A stretch of 64,000 nucleotides of DNA from Cephalopachus bancanus (lineage: Eukaryota > Chordata > Mammalia > Primates > Tarsiidae), in contig JAPVLO010000986.1 of the NCBI GenBank assembly GCA_027257055.1, forward strand, positions 248,001 to 312,000, read 5' to 3'. The notes under the pieces are model-generated. The model made no database searches, was not told the DNA's origin, and saw nothing but the letters and a program-made list of their open reading frames with translations. A program made the translations under genes and the position numbers. Below, piece after piece: positions 45,826 to 57,960 of this stretch (the stretch's first letter is position 1; the number at the start of each line of letters is the position of its first letter).

Positions 45826-47633
45826 AGGTAAAAAACAAGGACCGCATGATTATATCGTTAGACTCAAAAAGCTTTCTATAAAATCCCACTTTCCTTGATA
45901 AAAACCCTTGAACACCTAGGCATAGAGGGAACATACCTCCAAATAGCAAGAACCATCTTCAATAAAGCCACAGCCAACATATTGCTAAATGGACAGAAAT
46001 TGGGAACATTTCCCTTGAAAACCTAGAACAAGACAAGGATGCCCACTCTCACCCCTCCTGTGCTGATATCATGTTGGAAGTCCTAGCTAGAGCAATCAGA
46101 CAAGAGAAAAAAATCAAGGATATCCAAATAGAAAGAGGAAATTAAGTTATCCTTCATTGCTGATGATGACTTGATTCCTTTAAAACCCAAGAGATTCTGT
46201 CAAAAACTTCCTTGCACTGATAAAGGACTTTGGCAAAGTCTCCGGGTATAAAATAAAAGTGCAAAAGACAGTTGCATTCCTATTTACCGACAATAAATAG
46301 ACAAAAACCCAAATAAAAAGCACAATCCTATTCACAATAGCCACAAAATATGAAATACCTTAGCATCTTCCTAATCAGAGAAATGAAAGACCTTCACAAT
46401 GAAAACTACAAAACACTGCTCAAAGAAATCAAAGAAGACACAAATGGAAAAGTAGTCCATGCTCATGGATTGGAAGAATTAACATTGTTAAGATGTCCAT
46501 CCTACCCAAGATAATCTGCAGATTCAATGCAATACCCATTAAATTACCATCATTCTTCTCAGACCTCAAAATGACAATACAGAAATTCATATGGAAACAT
46601 AAATGACCACAAACAGCCAAAACAATCCACAGCAAAAGAACCAAAGCAGGAGACATCACACTGCCAGACTTTTAACTCTAAGGCTACAATACTCAAGAAA
46701 GTCTGGTGTCAGTATAAGAACAAGCATATAGGCCAATGGAACCGGATAGAGATCCCAGAAGCAAAATTTCAATTTCTCAACCAACTCATCTTCAACAAAG
46801 TCTCCGCCACCCACTACTGGGGAGAGGAGAACCTATTCAGTAAATGGTGCTGGGAAAACTGGCTGTCCACATGTATAAGATTGAAACAGGACCCCTACCT
46901 ATCACCATACACAAAAGTCAATTCTAAATGGATCAAAAACCTAAATGTACAACCTCAAACTCTAAGAATCCAAAATGAAAACATAGGAAACACTAAGGCA
47001 CATTGGAGAAGACAGACAATTATTTACTAATTCTACAAAAGTGAATGACATAAAAGACAAGTGGGAGCTCACGCTGAATCAAAGAGCAGGGAGACAGCCC
47101 ACAAAAAGAGAAAATATTTGCTAGTTGTATATCTGACAAAGGCCTAACACCCAGGATATATAAGGCATTCAAGGAAAGGAAAAAAACCCTATTAACAAGT
47201 GGGCAAAAGATATGAATAAACACTTCTCAAAAGAAGACATACAAGCATCCAACAGATACATGAAAAAATGCTCAGCCTCATTAATCATCAAAGAAATGCA
47301 AACAAAAACCACAGAGATACAACCTAACTTCAGTCAAAATGGCCACCGTCAATAACTCAAGACGCAGGGAAAAAAGGAACGCTTCCACACTGCCAGTAGG
47401 AGTGTAAGTTAGTACAACATCTGTGGGAAATTGATTTCAAAATGATCTAAAAACTGCCCTTTCACACTATCCAGCAATCCCTCTTCTGGGAATATGCCCA
47501 GAGAGACTCACATTCTACGAAAAACATATCTCCTGCACATGCAAGTTTATCACAGCATTATTCACAATAGCAAAAACATGGAACCAACCATGCTGCTCAT
47601 CACCAGCAGACTGTGTTTAAAATATGCGGTACA

Positions 47634-47918
47634 AGCCGGGCTCGGTGGCTCAGCCTGTAATCCAGCGCCTTTGGGAGGCTGAGGTGAGTGGATTGCCTGA
47701 GCCTGCGGTTCGAGACCCGCCTGGGCAGCGAGTCTTCATCTCTACAATAAATCAAAAAATCAACCAGGTGTGGTAGCGCATGCCTGTAATTTCGCTACTC
47801 GGAAGACTGAAGCGGAAGGATCGCCGGAGCCCAGCAGGTCGAGGCTGCGGTGGCCAGGAACGGCCACTGCACTCCAGTCTGGGCGACAGAGTGAGACTCC
47901 AACTCAAAAGAAAAAAAC
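47634..47918 (+). mobile_element. Young lineage-specific Alu with intact TSD
   Basis: Flanked by ATATGCGGTACA at 47622-47633 and 47919-47930. It retains the pol III B box GGTTCGAGACC, many CpGs, 'GGGCTCGGTGGCTCAGCCTGT' and 'GCGGTGGCCAGGAACGGCCA'. It matches the Alu at 63762 closely. Confidence 0.96.
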
Positions 47919-48305
47919 ATATGCGGTACATACAATGGAGTATTACACAGTCTTAAAGGACAAAATTATGGACTTCACAGCAACTTGAGTGGATTTAGAC
48001 TCCATAATACTCAGTGATCTATCATAATAAGAACCTCGCAAGTACCACATGTTTTCACTCATAAGCAGACCCTGACCATTTATAATACTATTAAAGGATT
48101 AGCAGTAGCGGGACACTGGGGACAGAGAGCATAAAATCAGTTAGGATACCCGATCTCAAACAGGTGATGTGGGAACCAAAGGGAGGACCAATCTTGACCT
48201 GCACAATGGCAATTTATTTACCTAATCCTGAATTGTACCCCAATCTTTAAAATAGAAAAGAAAAATAAAAGATAGGTCCACTTTAACACACCCTTCCGAC
48301 GAATC

Positions 48306-48840
48306 TGTTATGAGCCCCCATGAAACGATGAGACAGTTACAGAGTTCTCAAAAAGTGTTACAGCTCTCTTAGCTTGGGAGTTAATAAGCCGCACCCCTAG
48401 AAGTGTTTACAACCCTGATAGTTCTGTAGGCCGGTAAACCAGTCCCCAAGAAGGGTCCACAGCAAAGCCCTATGGACTACGTGGGCTGAAAAACCAGACC
48501 GCCGAGAAACGTTGTAACCCCACAGCTCTCTTCAGTCCAACAACTCCAGCTGTTGCAGCTCCACAGCTCTCTTCACCGCGACAGTTGAGGAGTCTCAAAC
48601 CAACCCAACACCAAAAACAGGGCTTTATGCAGTCAAGGGAGTGTGCGTGACAGTAGTACCAATCAGAGAGGCACCAAGGTGTGGAATAGAAATGCACCAA
48701 TTGGGAAAGTGTTGGAAAGGGCCAATCGAGAGGAAGCACACGAAAGGAGCATTCTACGGACCCAGAAGTGGGTGTGCTCACTCCGGTCCATAGGGCTTGC
48801 AGCGGAAGTTTTTACCAGAGACCTGTCCTAATCTACCTAC
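48306..48840 (-). mobile_element. LTR of CCAAT-rich family, copy 1
   Basis: On the minus strand it has several ATTGG/CCAAT boxes ('CCCAATTGGTGCA', 'CGATTGGCCC'), a 'GCATAAAGCC' TATA-like site and a 3' end 'GGCTCATAACA'. It aligns with 50256-50972 in the opposite orientation. No internal region adjoins, so it is a solo LTR. Confidence 0.75.
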
Positions 48841-49400
48841 CTATGTGGTGTCTTCCTTTCTTCTCTCCCATCTAGCATCCCTTGTCTCTTTGTCTCTCCG
48901 TGTCCAACCCTGTCTCTGTCTCCCTCTCTTCTGGTCCCTCCAGTCCCAGCCCGCACCATGTCACCCTGCCAGCCATCCTCACCACTCTCCCCACATACCC
49001 TCTTGCAGGCAGTGTTCCAGGCCCAGCAGGTCCTGCCAGCCAGGCCGCAGCTGCACCCGGACATTGGGAACGCAAACCTGCCAGAGGACGGGGGTTGGCA
49101 GGCACCGGCCAGCGGGACCCTGCAGAGGGCAGTTCTGGAATTTGGCCTTCTCCATGGGGAACCTGGAGATGGCCCGGGACAGGGACTCAGAACAGCACCC
49201 CACTCTCAGGCCTCCTGGGAAAAATCCAGGGCAGAGTAGCCTGGAAGCTGGGAAGTTCTCCAGAGGAGGGGCCTGCCGGAAATCCTTTGGGCCCAGGTCC
49301 CTGCCACTCCCCTTCTGAGGTTGAGCCAGAAAGGGCTGTTGAAGGTGTGGCTCCTCAAGCAAAAATGAACCAGCCACGTGGGAGGAATACATTTCAGGTA
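48841..49400. other. GC-rich single-copy DNA
   Basis: Long overlapping ORFs on both strands (up to 185 codons) have no recognisable domain. A 'CTCTTGCAG|GCAGTG' acceptor-like site at about 49010 suggests an exon could exist, but I cannot name one. Confidence 0.35.
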
Positions 49401-50255
49401 CAATGTTTTTTATTTATTTTAGAGTATTCTTTAGCTTAATCAAATACATTTATTTTAAAGATAATTGGGTCAACAATCTTCTTTTCATGTTTATTTTCTG
49501 CCTGAATTCCTCCTGAAATGGGAGGTGGGTTGTTTTGATTCCATATCTATTTATTTTGGTTATGTATTATTAATGTGACCTACAAGTGATCATTGTAGGC
49601 AAAACAGCTTTGTCTTCACGTCATACAGGAAAACTTTCTTTGAAGTCATTGAAAGCTTGAAGGTTTTTTCCTGTTCTCAAACTCCCTATCTCTGTTCAGA
49701 GTGAAAAGCATAATAGAATAAGACTTTAAACGTACTGACAGTGACTGAGATGAATCCTGGTAATCATGATAATTAGCAGCCAACCAAGTTACTTCAAGAT
49801 GTATTTGCCACTCTTTTCGGAATATAATGTCATATTTATCTGTCAAGTAATAAGTTGGTAATTCAAGTGTGGTGTCATTTCTCAGAGCATATGTTAGATA
49901 TTATATAAAGTCATTCATGTTCTCTGTTAATAAGGTTTTTAAAGCTCTCATTGATAATTTGGAAATGGTAGTATTGTGGTAGAGAATAGCTCCTATGGTG
50001 TTCTGCCGTGGATAACAGCAGAGCCAACTGAAAAAGAAATCTACTGAGAACATGATTGACATTTAATGTAATTCAACAAGTGATTGAATGCCCAGAGCCT
50101 GGGCTACCATAGCTGATTTTGACTGAGCACAGGTCCACAGAGGGTAGAAAAGCAAGTGGAATCAGAAGGTGACTGATGAACTGTGGGAAGAGAGCTGAGT
50201 TAGGAAATGCAGAGTATTATCAGCACCACAGTGACAAAGGAGAAAGTTAGAAGAC
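49401..50255. other. AT-rich DNA, no feature
   Basis: Nothing recognised on either strand. Confidence 0.5.
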
Positions 50256-50972
50256 CTGGTAGGCAGACAGGATGGCCCCAGTAATAAACTTTCCACAAGC
50301 CTCTTGAACACGCTCACTTCCAGGTCCATAGACGTCATCTTTCCTGCACTTTTTCCTGATTGATCTTTTCCAACCCTCTCCCAATTGGTGAGATTCCAAG
50401 ACTACACCATGATTCCTCTAGCTGATTGGCCCTTCCCAACTCTCTCCCGATTAATGAAATCCCAAGACCGCACCATGGTGCCTCTCTCTAACTGGTGCTA
50501 TTGCCAATCAGTCAACAGACTCTGGAGACTCTATAAACTCTGGGCACGCTCCAAGAACCTGGACTGAAAGAACTTTGAACCAGGAGAGCAGCATATTCAG
50601 GAGGCTGGTCTTGCCAGCGGGATGGAGGGAGCTGGCAGAACAAACAGAATAGCAGAGCTGATAGTGAATCTGACTATGGAGGGAGCTGCTGGCAGAAGAG
50701 AGCTTAAAGTGAAAGTGAAACTGACTACAAACTGAGGATGGAGCAGAACTGTAACACTCTTCAGGGGTTGTCTTGCTGGCCCGCCTAACCAGCAGAGCTG
50801 TCACACTCTTTGGAGGCCATATGTTGGGCACCAGCACGGTCACCCCCATCCGAGGCCATCATGTGCCTATCTGTCAAGTGAAGCTCAGGCAGGCAGTATG
50901 GCCCCCATGTTCCAGCACCATTCCTTGGGGATCCAGCTCCTCAGCCAATGGGATTTGAAAAAACTCGTAACA
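50256..50972 (+). mobile_element. LTR of CCAAT-rich family, copy 2
   Basis: U3 contains repeated units 'CCCAATTGGTGAGATTCCAAG' and 'GATTAATGAAATCCCAAG', CCAAT boxes, a 'CTATAAACTC' TATA box at about 50532 and the end 'CTCGTAACA'. Same family as 48306-48840. Confidence 0.8.
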
Positions 50973-51030
50973 ACAGTGTGAGTAGGTAGTGGGAGAAGTA
51001 AAACGATGAGAAGAGGTTATAGACATAGGA

Positions 51031-51863
51031 TTATTTATTTATTTATTTATTTATTTATTCATTATGAAGATGTAGGATACAATTCAGGGTTAGGTATACA
51101 AACATTGATCATGCAGGTACCCTTGCTGATGAGGTATGCTCCTCCCTCCCCTAGCAGCTTTCCCCAACTGCCAGTCCCATCCCCCCTTCCCCTGACAGTT
51201 TTCTGCTACTGCCAATTACTTTCTTATAGCATTATAATTGTTCAAGGTCACCTTATGAGTGAGAACATATGGAACTAATTTCTTTGTTTTTGTGATAAAT
51301 CACGGAGTATGGTTGCCTCCAAATCCATCCAATTTGCTACAAAGTCCATATATTTGTCCTTCTTTATGGCTGCATAATAGTCCATTGTGTATATGTACAA
51401 CAAACAGCCCCTTTAAAAAGTGGGCAAAAGACATGAATAGACACTTCTCAAAAGAAGATATACGGGCGGCCAACAGACACATGAAAAAGTGTTCAGCCTC
51501 ACTCATCATCAGAGAAATGCACATCAAAACCACATTGAGATACCACCTAACCCCTGTAAGAATGGCCATCATTAATAAAACAAACAACAACAGATGCTGG
51601 CGAGGATGTGGAGAAAAAGGAACACTACTACACTGCTGGTGGGAATGCAGTCTAATACAACCTCTTTGGAAGACAGTGTGGCAATTTCTAAAGGAACTAG
51701 AAATTGACCTTCCATATGACCCAGCAATTCCCCTATTGGGAAAATGCCCGGAGGAACTCAAATCATTCTACAAAAAAGATACCTGCACACGTATGTTTGT
51801 TGCAGCTCTATTCACAATAGCAAAAACATGAAACCAACCGTGTTGCCCATTGAAACTGGACTG
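51031..51863 (-). mobile_element. L1 with 5' inversion and perfect TSD
   Basis: 51031 to about 51400 is the antisense L1 3' end starting with its (TTTA)n tail. About 51400-51863 is sense ORF2, the inverted 5' piece, ending exactly where the first piece begins in L1 order. GACATAGGA flanks it at 51022-51030 and 51864-51872. The 190-codon ORF across it is an artefact of the inversion. Confidence 0.96.
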
Positions 51864-51872
51864 GACATAGGA

Positions 51873-52515
51873 CTCTAAAGTGGAAATCCTGTGTATGTGG
51901 AACATTTGTAAGCAACAATGAGACCAGACTGTGTCCCTGTTGATGGATAATAGAAGGTAAATTGAGAAGGTTGTGAGAATTGAAGGCAGGAAATCCTGAG
52001 TCCATAGTGTTTGATGGATCATTACTGTCATGACCCTTTAATCATAGTGGCAAGTCAAGGAAGGGAAAGTGCACCAGTGCATCAAATGTGGACCTCAGCA
52101 AGGAAGATAGGAGAGTGCCCTGGAGATTACCTGTGAGAGGAAAAGGATGGCAACAAGGACTGATTTCAACACCAAAAAAAAAAAGATACTGGAAAGATTG
52201 CAAAGACTGTGAGATCCTTGAAGGCAAGGACCATCTCTTACTAAAATGTACATTCTCAAGTACCACCCAAGACTTACTTTGAGTATCTGGGAGCTGGAGA
52301 TCTCCTAAAAACTGTTTTAACAAATACCAGTCTCCCTTGGTATTTGTTAAACTAGCTTTTGGGAGCGACTAGCTGAGAAAATCAAGTGTTAAGGAAGGAT
52401 TTGATAAACCCACTGTATCAGTCAGGGTTCAGTTCCAGGCAATATAAAGCATACTAGCTATTTTCAGCAGAAAGGGGTTAATATGGGGAATTAGGAGCTT
52501 ATAAAAAAATCATTG
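51873..52515. other. Single-copy DNA, no feature
   Basis: A short direct repeat 'AATACCAGTCTCCC.TGGTATTTG' near 52325-52350 is a small hairpin. No gene seen. Confidence 0.45.
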
Positions 52516-52800
52516 TTGGCCAGGCGTGGTGGCTCACTTCTATAATCCCAGCACTTTGGGAGACCGAAGTGAGAGGATTGCTTGAGCCCACTGGTTTGAG
52601 ACCAGCCTGGGCAACTTGGTGAGACCTCATCTCTACAATAAATAAAAAAAAAGTGGTGCATGCCTGTAGTTCCAGTTACTTGGAAGGCTGAGATGGAAGG
52701 TTCACCTGACCCCACCTGGTCAAGGCTGCAGTGGTTGTGAGCATGCCTCCACCACACTCCAGCCTGGGCGACAGAGTGAGACTCTAACTAAAAAAAAAAA
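52516..52800 (+). mobile_element. Alu, full-length with TSD
   Basis: Flanked by AAAAATCATTG on both sides (ending 52515 and 52811). Typical lineage linker 'CTCTACAATAAATAAAAAAA'. Confidence 0.95.
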
Positions 52801-52811
52801 AAAAATCATTG

Positions 52812-53690
52812 CAAGGCCAGAAAGGTGGGAATGACTTCCACAACAACAAGGCACAACTAGCCCACCAGTGACACTACTAGTGCTATATCCAGATAGGTGA
52901 GGAGTTCAAAGGCCCCCACCAGAATGGGTGGCTCCAGGAACTTATCCTTTAGTGGTGATCCAAGGATTAAGAAGCTACCAACCAAAGCTCTCACAGTGCA
53001 TCACTTTAGCAACAATCCAGCAATCAGGAAGCTACCACTGCATCTGTTAGTTCCAGAGCTCTAGGGCACCTGCTATGTCTATTGGGGGGAAAAAACCAAT
53101 TAATACCTTGTTCATTGCTTCTCATCACCTACAAAGCTACTGAAGACTGGCATCTTCTCTACCATTCTACCATTGCTGAGATACAGGCACACACTCCAGA
53201 GCCCCAGTGCCTCAACTGTCATGCAGGAATCACCACACTTCCACCTGCCAAACCTTTAATGGAAGCATCTCATTGACAAAATCTAAGTCATATCCAAAAC
53301 CTGGCTGCAGGGAAGCCTGAGAGCTTTCCCACTTCTCTGGTATCAGAATGAAAACTAGAAAGAGAGTGGAATGAAGATTGAGGACCAATCCATTATAACC
53401 ACCAGAAGCATTTACTAAATACTTTGCTGACAACTGAGTGTTCCATTTTTCCAGATATCTACCTTTCAACTTGCTGTCAATCTCCACAGTGTGACTTTAT
53501 CTTTTTATAATCTGTAATTCCTCCTATTTGACTCAACTCTAAATCTGCCTTTTATCTTTTATCTCCATCACGCCACTGAAATTTTCTTACAAGATCACAG
53601 CTAAAGCCAAAGAATAATTCTTTCTTGATCTTTATTTATACACAGCACTTAACAATGCTAACCATTTTTTCTTGAACCTCTCCCTTTCCT
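52812..53690. other. Single-copy DNA, no feature
   Basis: No gene or named repeat recognised. Confidence 0.45.
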
Positions 53691-54395
53691 TGACCTTCAC
53701 TAACCACATTCTCTCTTTGATTGCACCTTTTTGTTTTTGTCTTCTTCTCTTCCTCCTCTTTTTTCTCTTAAACGCTGAGGTTTCTAAAGGTTCTATCCTA
53801 GGACCTGAGTGATGTCTTCCAGTGACTTTGATTACTACATCTGTGCTGATCCCTTTCTCTTGGAACCCTCCCTCCTGAGCTCTTACAGATCCAAATGCCT
53901 ACTGAATGTCTCCATATGGGTACTCCAGATCTACTTCAGGCTTCACTTCTTTAGATCTGAATTCATCTTCCCTTCAACACAGCCTTCCTTACTTGTTTCC
54001 TGTTTCAGTGAATGACAGCACTATGCACCTAGCTTATAACCCAAAAGTCCAAGAGTTAGACTTCTCCCTCTTCTTCATTTTCCATCTCCAAGTCCTTTTT
54101 ATCTAGTCTCCTAAATCTGTCACATCTATCTACTTTTGATCTTTAATGCCATTATCTCAGCCTAGACTATAATTATCTTCATCCAGATGACTTCCATTGT
54201 CTTACCTTGTCCCTGTCTCAAGCATTTTCTGTATTGCAGCCAGATTAAACATTATGGCTGCTTGATTTTCTGTCTCCTCATTAGAGTGTAAAGCTCCAAG
54301 AACAGGAATCATTTCTCTTTGGTGATATCCCAAGGCCTTGTTGCACTGAATAATCATTTGTTCAAAGAAAGACATGGAGAAAAAAAGGAAAGAAT
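53691..54395 (+). mobile_element. Ancient LINE-like 3' sequence
   Basis: 'CTGAATGTCTCCATATGGGT', 'AGTGTAAAGCTCCAAGAACA' and 'GCACTGAATAATCATTTGTT' recall the 3' parts of ancient mammalian LINEs (L2-like or old L1). Too diverged for a family call. Confidence 0.4.
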
Positions 54396-56190
54396 ACATG
54401 GCAGAGATTACAAACAAAATGATATCTTCAGAGCTTTTGTTATATGACAGAGGTTAGTCTATCGTGGCTGTCTTTAATGGGGGTGGGGAAGAGGCTGGAA
54501 AGAGCAAGAGGTTAAATATGAAGAGGAGCTTGTTTATCACTGAAAGAGAATTCTTCAGTGCACAATAGGTAGAACTATACCATAGGTAGAATTAGTAGAG
54601 TTTCCTAACTTTTATGCCATGTGGCATGCTGGTACATTGCAAAGGGGCTATGGGAGAAGCCAGACAGGAATTGGGACACTTGTATTCAAATCTGGACTTG
54701 TCTGACTCCTGCATTCATGTTCTTTCTAGCAAATTCTTTTCCTTCAAAAATATGATGATTTGGCAACTGATGTCATTAATGCTATTAAGCTTTCATATTA
54801 AATGTTTTTAAGAGGAAACACAAAGATAAGTATTACAATCTTTTAATTGTATGTTTATATAATATTCTTAGGGATCATTAAATGATTATTAAGATCAACA
54901 AATGATAGTGTTACTAGTTGCTGTATATAGAATGAATGTTTAAAGCCATACTTTTGATCTTGTTTCTAGGATGAATTTGTCATGTTTGTGACTAGAATTA
55001 CTTTAAAAGTTTTTGTAATATTCTCTATGAGTTTTTTTACTGTTTACTGTCCTTATCTGAAAAACTCAAATAAACAAAAGCAAACAATTCTGGGGCTTAC
55101 CTGTATCAATCATAATTACTTCAAAACTTTTGTATGTTTTGAACCTTAAAGGTGATACATGAGTATTTTAGTTATAAAACCATCTAAATAGTGGTTTATG
55201 TTAAGATCTTTACCTTTTTTTTTCAAAAAGTTTGAGATTTTTTTTCCATAACCTTTAAGGACAGCAAAGGAGGCAGAAGACAAAATTAAAAAGGCAATAG
55301 AAAAAGAGAAACTCTTCCTGCAGAGGCCAGACTTGATTCCACCTGTACTACACCAGGTGAATTCACTGAGAGAAATATTCTGAGAGAATTCAAATATAAA
55401 TTGAAAATTTATTTTTTTCCATTGTATTTTTATTTTCTATGTTCTAGTTAGACACTGTAAAAGAACGTATTACATGATGAAGATGAGGATTGACATAGTG
55501 TCTGAGTAAGTTGTGGCTAATGCTTTTACTTTAAAGAAGAAAAAATAAGATTTCACAGTTCTTCAGTAGTGGGAGAAAAGGGTGCTTTCGTTTCATGAAT
55601 AATTGTAGATCTTTTAACTGGTATTGTTTTGGAGAATATGATAGGAGTGCCAACACATATTGTATTCCTATGGTAAACATAGCCAAAGGAAAAGTGATCC
55701 TATACACAAGGATGTGTATGACAATGTTATTTACAATAAGAAAAAATTAGAAATAAACTAAATGTCCAACAAGAAGGTTCATCATAATCGGCCTCTGACT
55801 CATCATCACTATCACTGTCTCTGTCACCTCTCCTATCTCTAGAATCTGCATAACTTATTAACTGTTACTTGCAGGAAGTTCATAACAATTCGGAAAGATG
55901 CTTATAGTATATTACTAAGTACAATTTTTAAAGATGGGACACAAAATCATTTATATGGTATACTTCCATTAATATCTTTTGAAAAACCAACCTGGATATT
56001 GAAAAAACACTGAAAGAAACATTTCAAAATGTCATGGTGATTACCATAAGGTGCTAAAAATGCTTTCTTTATTACGTGGATTTTCAGTAATGAGGAAATA
56101 TTTCTTCCATAATAAAAAAGTAAATTATTTCATGTGTAAAGCATACCTTACAGAAATATGGAAATATGGGATTTATAATTTATACACAAT
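54396..56190. other. AT-rich DNA, no gene
   Basis: No exon or named repeat recognised. A CAC/CTC-rich patch at 55790-55850 is unassigned. Confidence 0.5.
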
Positions 56191-56690
56191 TGCATAATGA
56201 TGTACTATATGTAATCAATGATAGATAATATGCAAATTATGCATTACATATTACATAATATGTAGTGGCTAATAATGTGTATTGTTTATATAATATTACA
56301 TTTTAATATATCACATATTTACTGTAATATGATATATATATTATATATATTACTGTAATATGATATATACAATAGTATATATCATACTGCAATATGTAAT
56401 ATAGCCATACATAGTATATATACATGTTATATGTGGTATAATACATATATACATGTAGCATATATGTTGTGTACATAACACATGCATGTAATATACATAT
56501 CATATGCATGTTATATATGTGTCTGTAATTATATATATCACACATTGCACTATTGTGGCATTATGTAGGTACGTAATATACCTTGGTATATTGCATACCA
56601 TAACATAACACATAATATATCATAGTATGTACTATGTCATAATATATTATAATATACGTAGTCATAGTATTTTATAATACCAAGTGAAAA
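56190..56690. repeat. AT-rich (TATA/ACAT)n palindrome-prone block
   Basis: Dense 'ATATAT', 'TGTAATATG' and 'CATATGTA' units on both strands, many locally self-complementary. It explains the Tyr/Ile/His-rich antisense ORF. Confidence 0.85.
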
Positions 56691-56869
56691 TTTTCATATG
56701 TGTAGCATGTAAGGCTATTTCATGTCACTGATGAGTATATTATGGAATCCTATTATCCCTATTATAGAATTGCATTGCATTTCAGAAGTGTATTATATGC
56801 AAATTCAATTATAATTAGAGTTCTAAGCCAAGAGCAATCCCCACTCTCTTCTGCCTTAAGGACCAACTA

Positions 56870-57300
56870 TATCCGCCGGGGACCTGAACACAGGCGGCAG
56901 GGGACGAGGGTGCGGACTCGCGCACGCGCGGTACACAGCCAGGGATCCCGGAAATCCCGCCTTCCTAGGGCGTGGAGAAACCCATAGCCGTTGCTCTTCC
57001 GCGAGCCGGCGAGCCGGGAGCGGAAGTGCGTCACAGTGGGCGGGTGGTGGCGGACGGTGTGTGGGACGCCTCCTGGGAACTGTAGCAAAGCTGTACGAGG
57101 AGGCGGGGCCTACCTGGGAGTCGTAGAGAGGTGGCGAGGACTCGGGACTGGGACCGTGGCGCCCGGGTTGCAGGCGGAGCTTCACGTTGGTGAACACCCC
57201 CCTCCCGGCCGCGCGCCCCCTGCTTCCGCGGCCGGGCCGGGATGGGGCCGCGGTGGGGACGGCAGGGCCGGGGGTGGGGTCGGTGGGGGTTAAGGGGTCT
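56870..57300 (+). promoter_or_regulatory. CpG-island promoter
   Basis: Sharp rise in GC and CpG after a very AT-rich stretch. Motifs seen: ETS-type 'GCGGAAGTGCGTCAC' (also ATF-like) at about 57020, a GC box 'GAGGCGGGGCC', and two 'CTGGGA..YGTAG' elements (57074-57086 and 57115-57127), the antisense of an 'ACTACA..TCCCAG' ZNF143-like motif. There is no TATA box. A possible donor 'GTTG|GTGAAC' at about 57190 fits a non-coding first exon in the plus direction. The layout is like that of KRAB zinc-finger or housekeeping promoters. The gene is not identifiable here. Confidence 0.7.
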
Positions 57301-57960
57301 GGGGGAACGTGATTCAGATGGCGAGGTCAGTGGGGGCTTGGGAGTCCTGGGGTCTAAGGATGTGGCGGTGGACGGCCAGGATGGTGACTGGTGGAGTATT
57401 GGGGGTCCCGGGGAAGGGTAGGGGTGGCAGGACCGCTGGGGTCTTGGGTGTCCCGGGCAACGGGGGGGGGCTGGCGGGGACTTGAGAAAGGGAGTGCGAG
57501 GCCCAGGCTGGGGACTTGGAGGGGTCATGGCGTCTAGGGGGTGAGTGGCTGTGCCCGGAGCAGGGGCTGGGGGCCAAGTAGGGGGTTGAGGAGCTCCAGG
57601 AAGGGGCTGGGGACCGGGTGGAGTTGGGAAGCCCGAGGTTAGGGGAGTCCCAGGGGTCTTCTGGGGCTGATCTTTAGGGGAGGGAGCTGTCCTTACCAAA
57701 GTCTATCCTGGCGGGCTGGAAGTGCGAGACCGTCCGTGGGGGTCAGGTCTGGCTTGGGGATCCTCAGGCAGCAGAACTGGGGCTGGGTGGGAGTTGGGGG
57801 ACCCAGGGGTCTATAACATCTGGGGCCATTCTGAGAGTGGGAACTGTGTGGTACCAGAGACTGTCATGGGGGGCCTGGCCTAGGGGCTGGGAGCTCTGAG
57901 AGCCCTGCAGGGGGGCATGGGGCTGTAGGGGATGTTGAGGCCTGCGCTCTAGTAGGCTGA
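57300..57960 (+). repeat. G-rich, weakly repetitive DNA after the CpG island
   Basis: Units such as 'TTGGGGGTCCCGGGG' and 'GGGGTCTTGGGTGTCCCGG' recur about every 40-60 bp. Multiple G-runs (for example 57463-57481) could form G-quadruplexes. It makes the Pro-rich antisense ORF, which is not a gene. Confidence 0.7.

Larger units (their letters stand above)
43675..48277 (+). mobile_element. Older L1, ORF1 end to 3' tail, with two Alus
   Basis: Begins in the ORF1 tail ('AAGCACAGAAGAAATAAAAA') and covers ORF2 ('MIGINSHISIISLNIKGLNV' at the endonuclease start, about 43857) and the 3' UTR. The tail is near 48250-48277. Indels and stops are far more frequent than in the L1 at 29.8-38.0 kb. Interrupted by Alus at 45.5 and 47.6 kb. 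Confidence 0.92.

Noticed and set aside
48797..49439. 173- and 185-codon overlapping ORFs
   Set aside because: Two frames open at once in GC-rich DNA, no recognisable homology.
51259..51831. 190-codon ORF
   Set aside because: Spans the inverted L1; it is the sense ORF2 piece read after antisense 3' UTR.
53809..54106. Two overlapping plus-strand ORFs
   Set aside because: Within ancient LINE-like sequence, no coding signal.
57031..57699. 222-codon Pro-rich antisense ORF
   Set aside because: Caused by G-rich repeats; no start context, splice support or domain.
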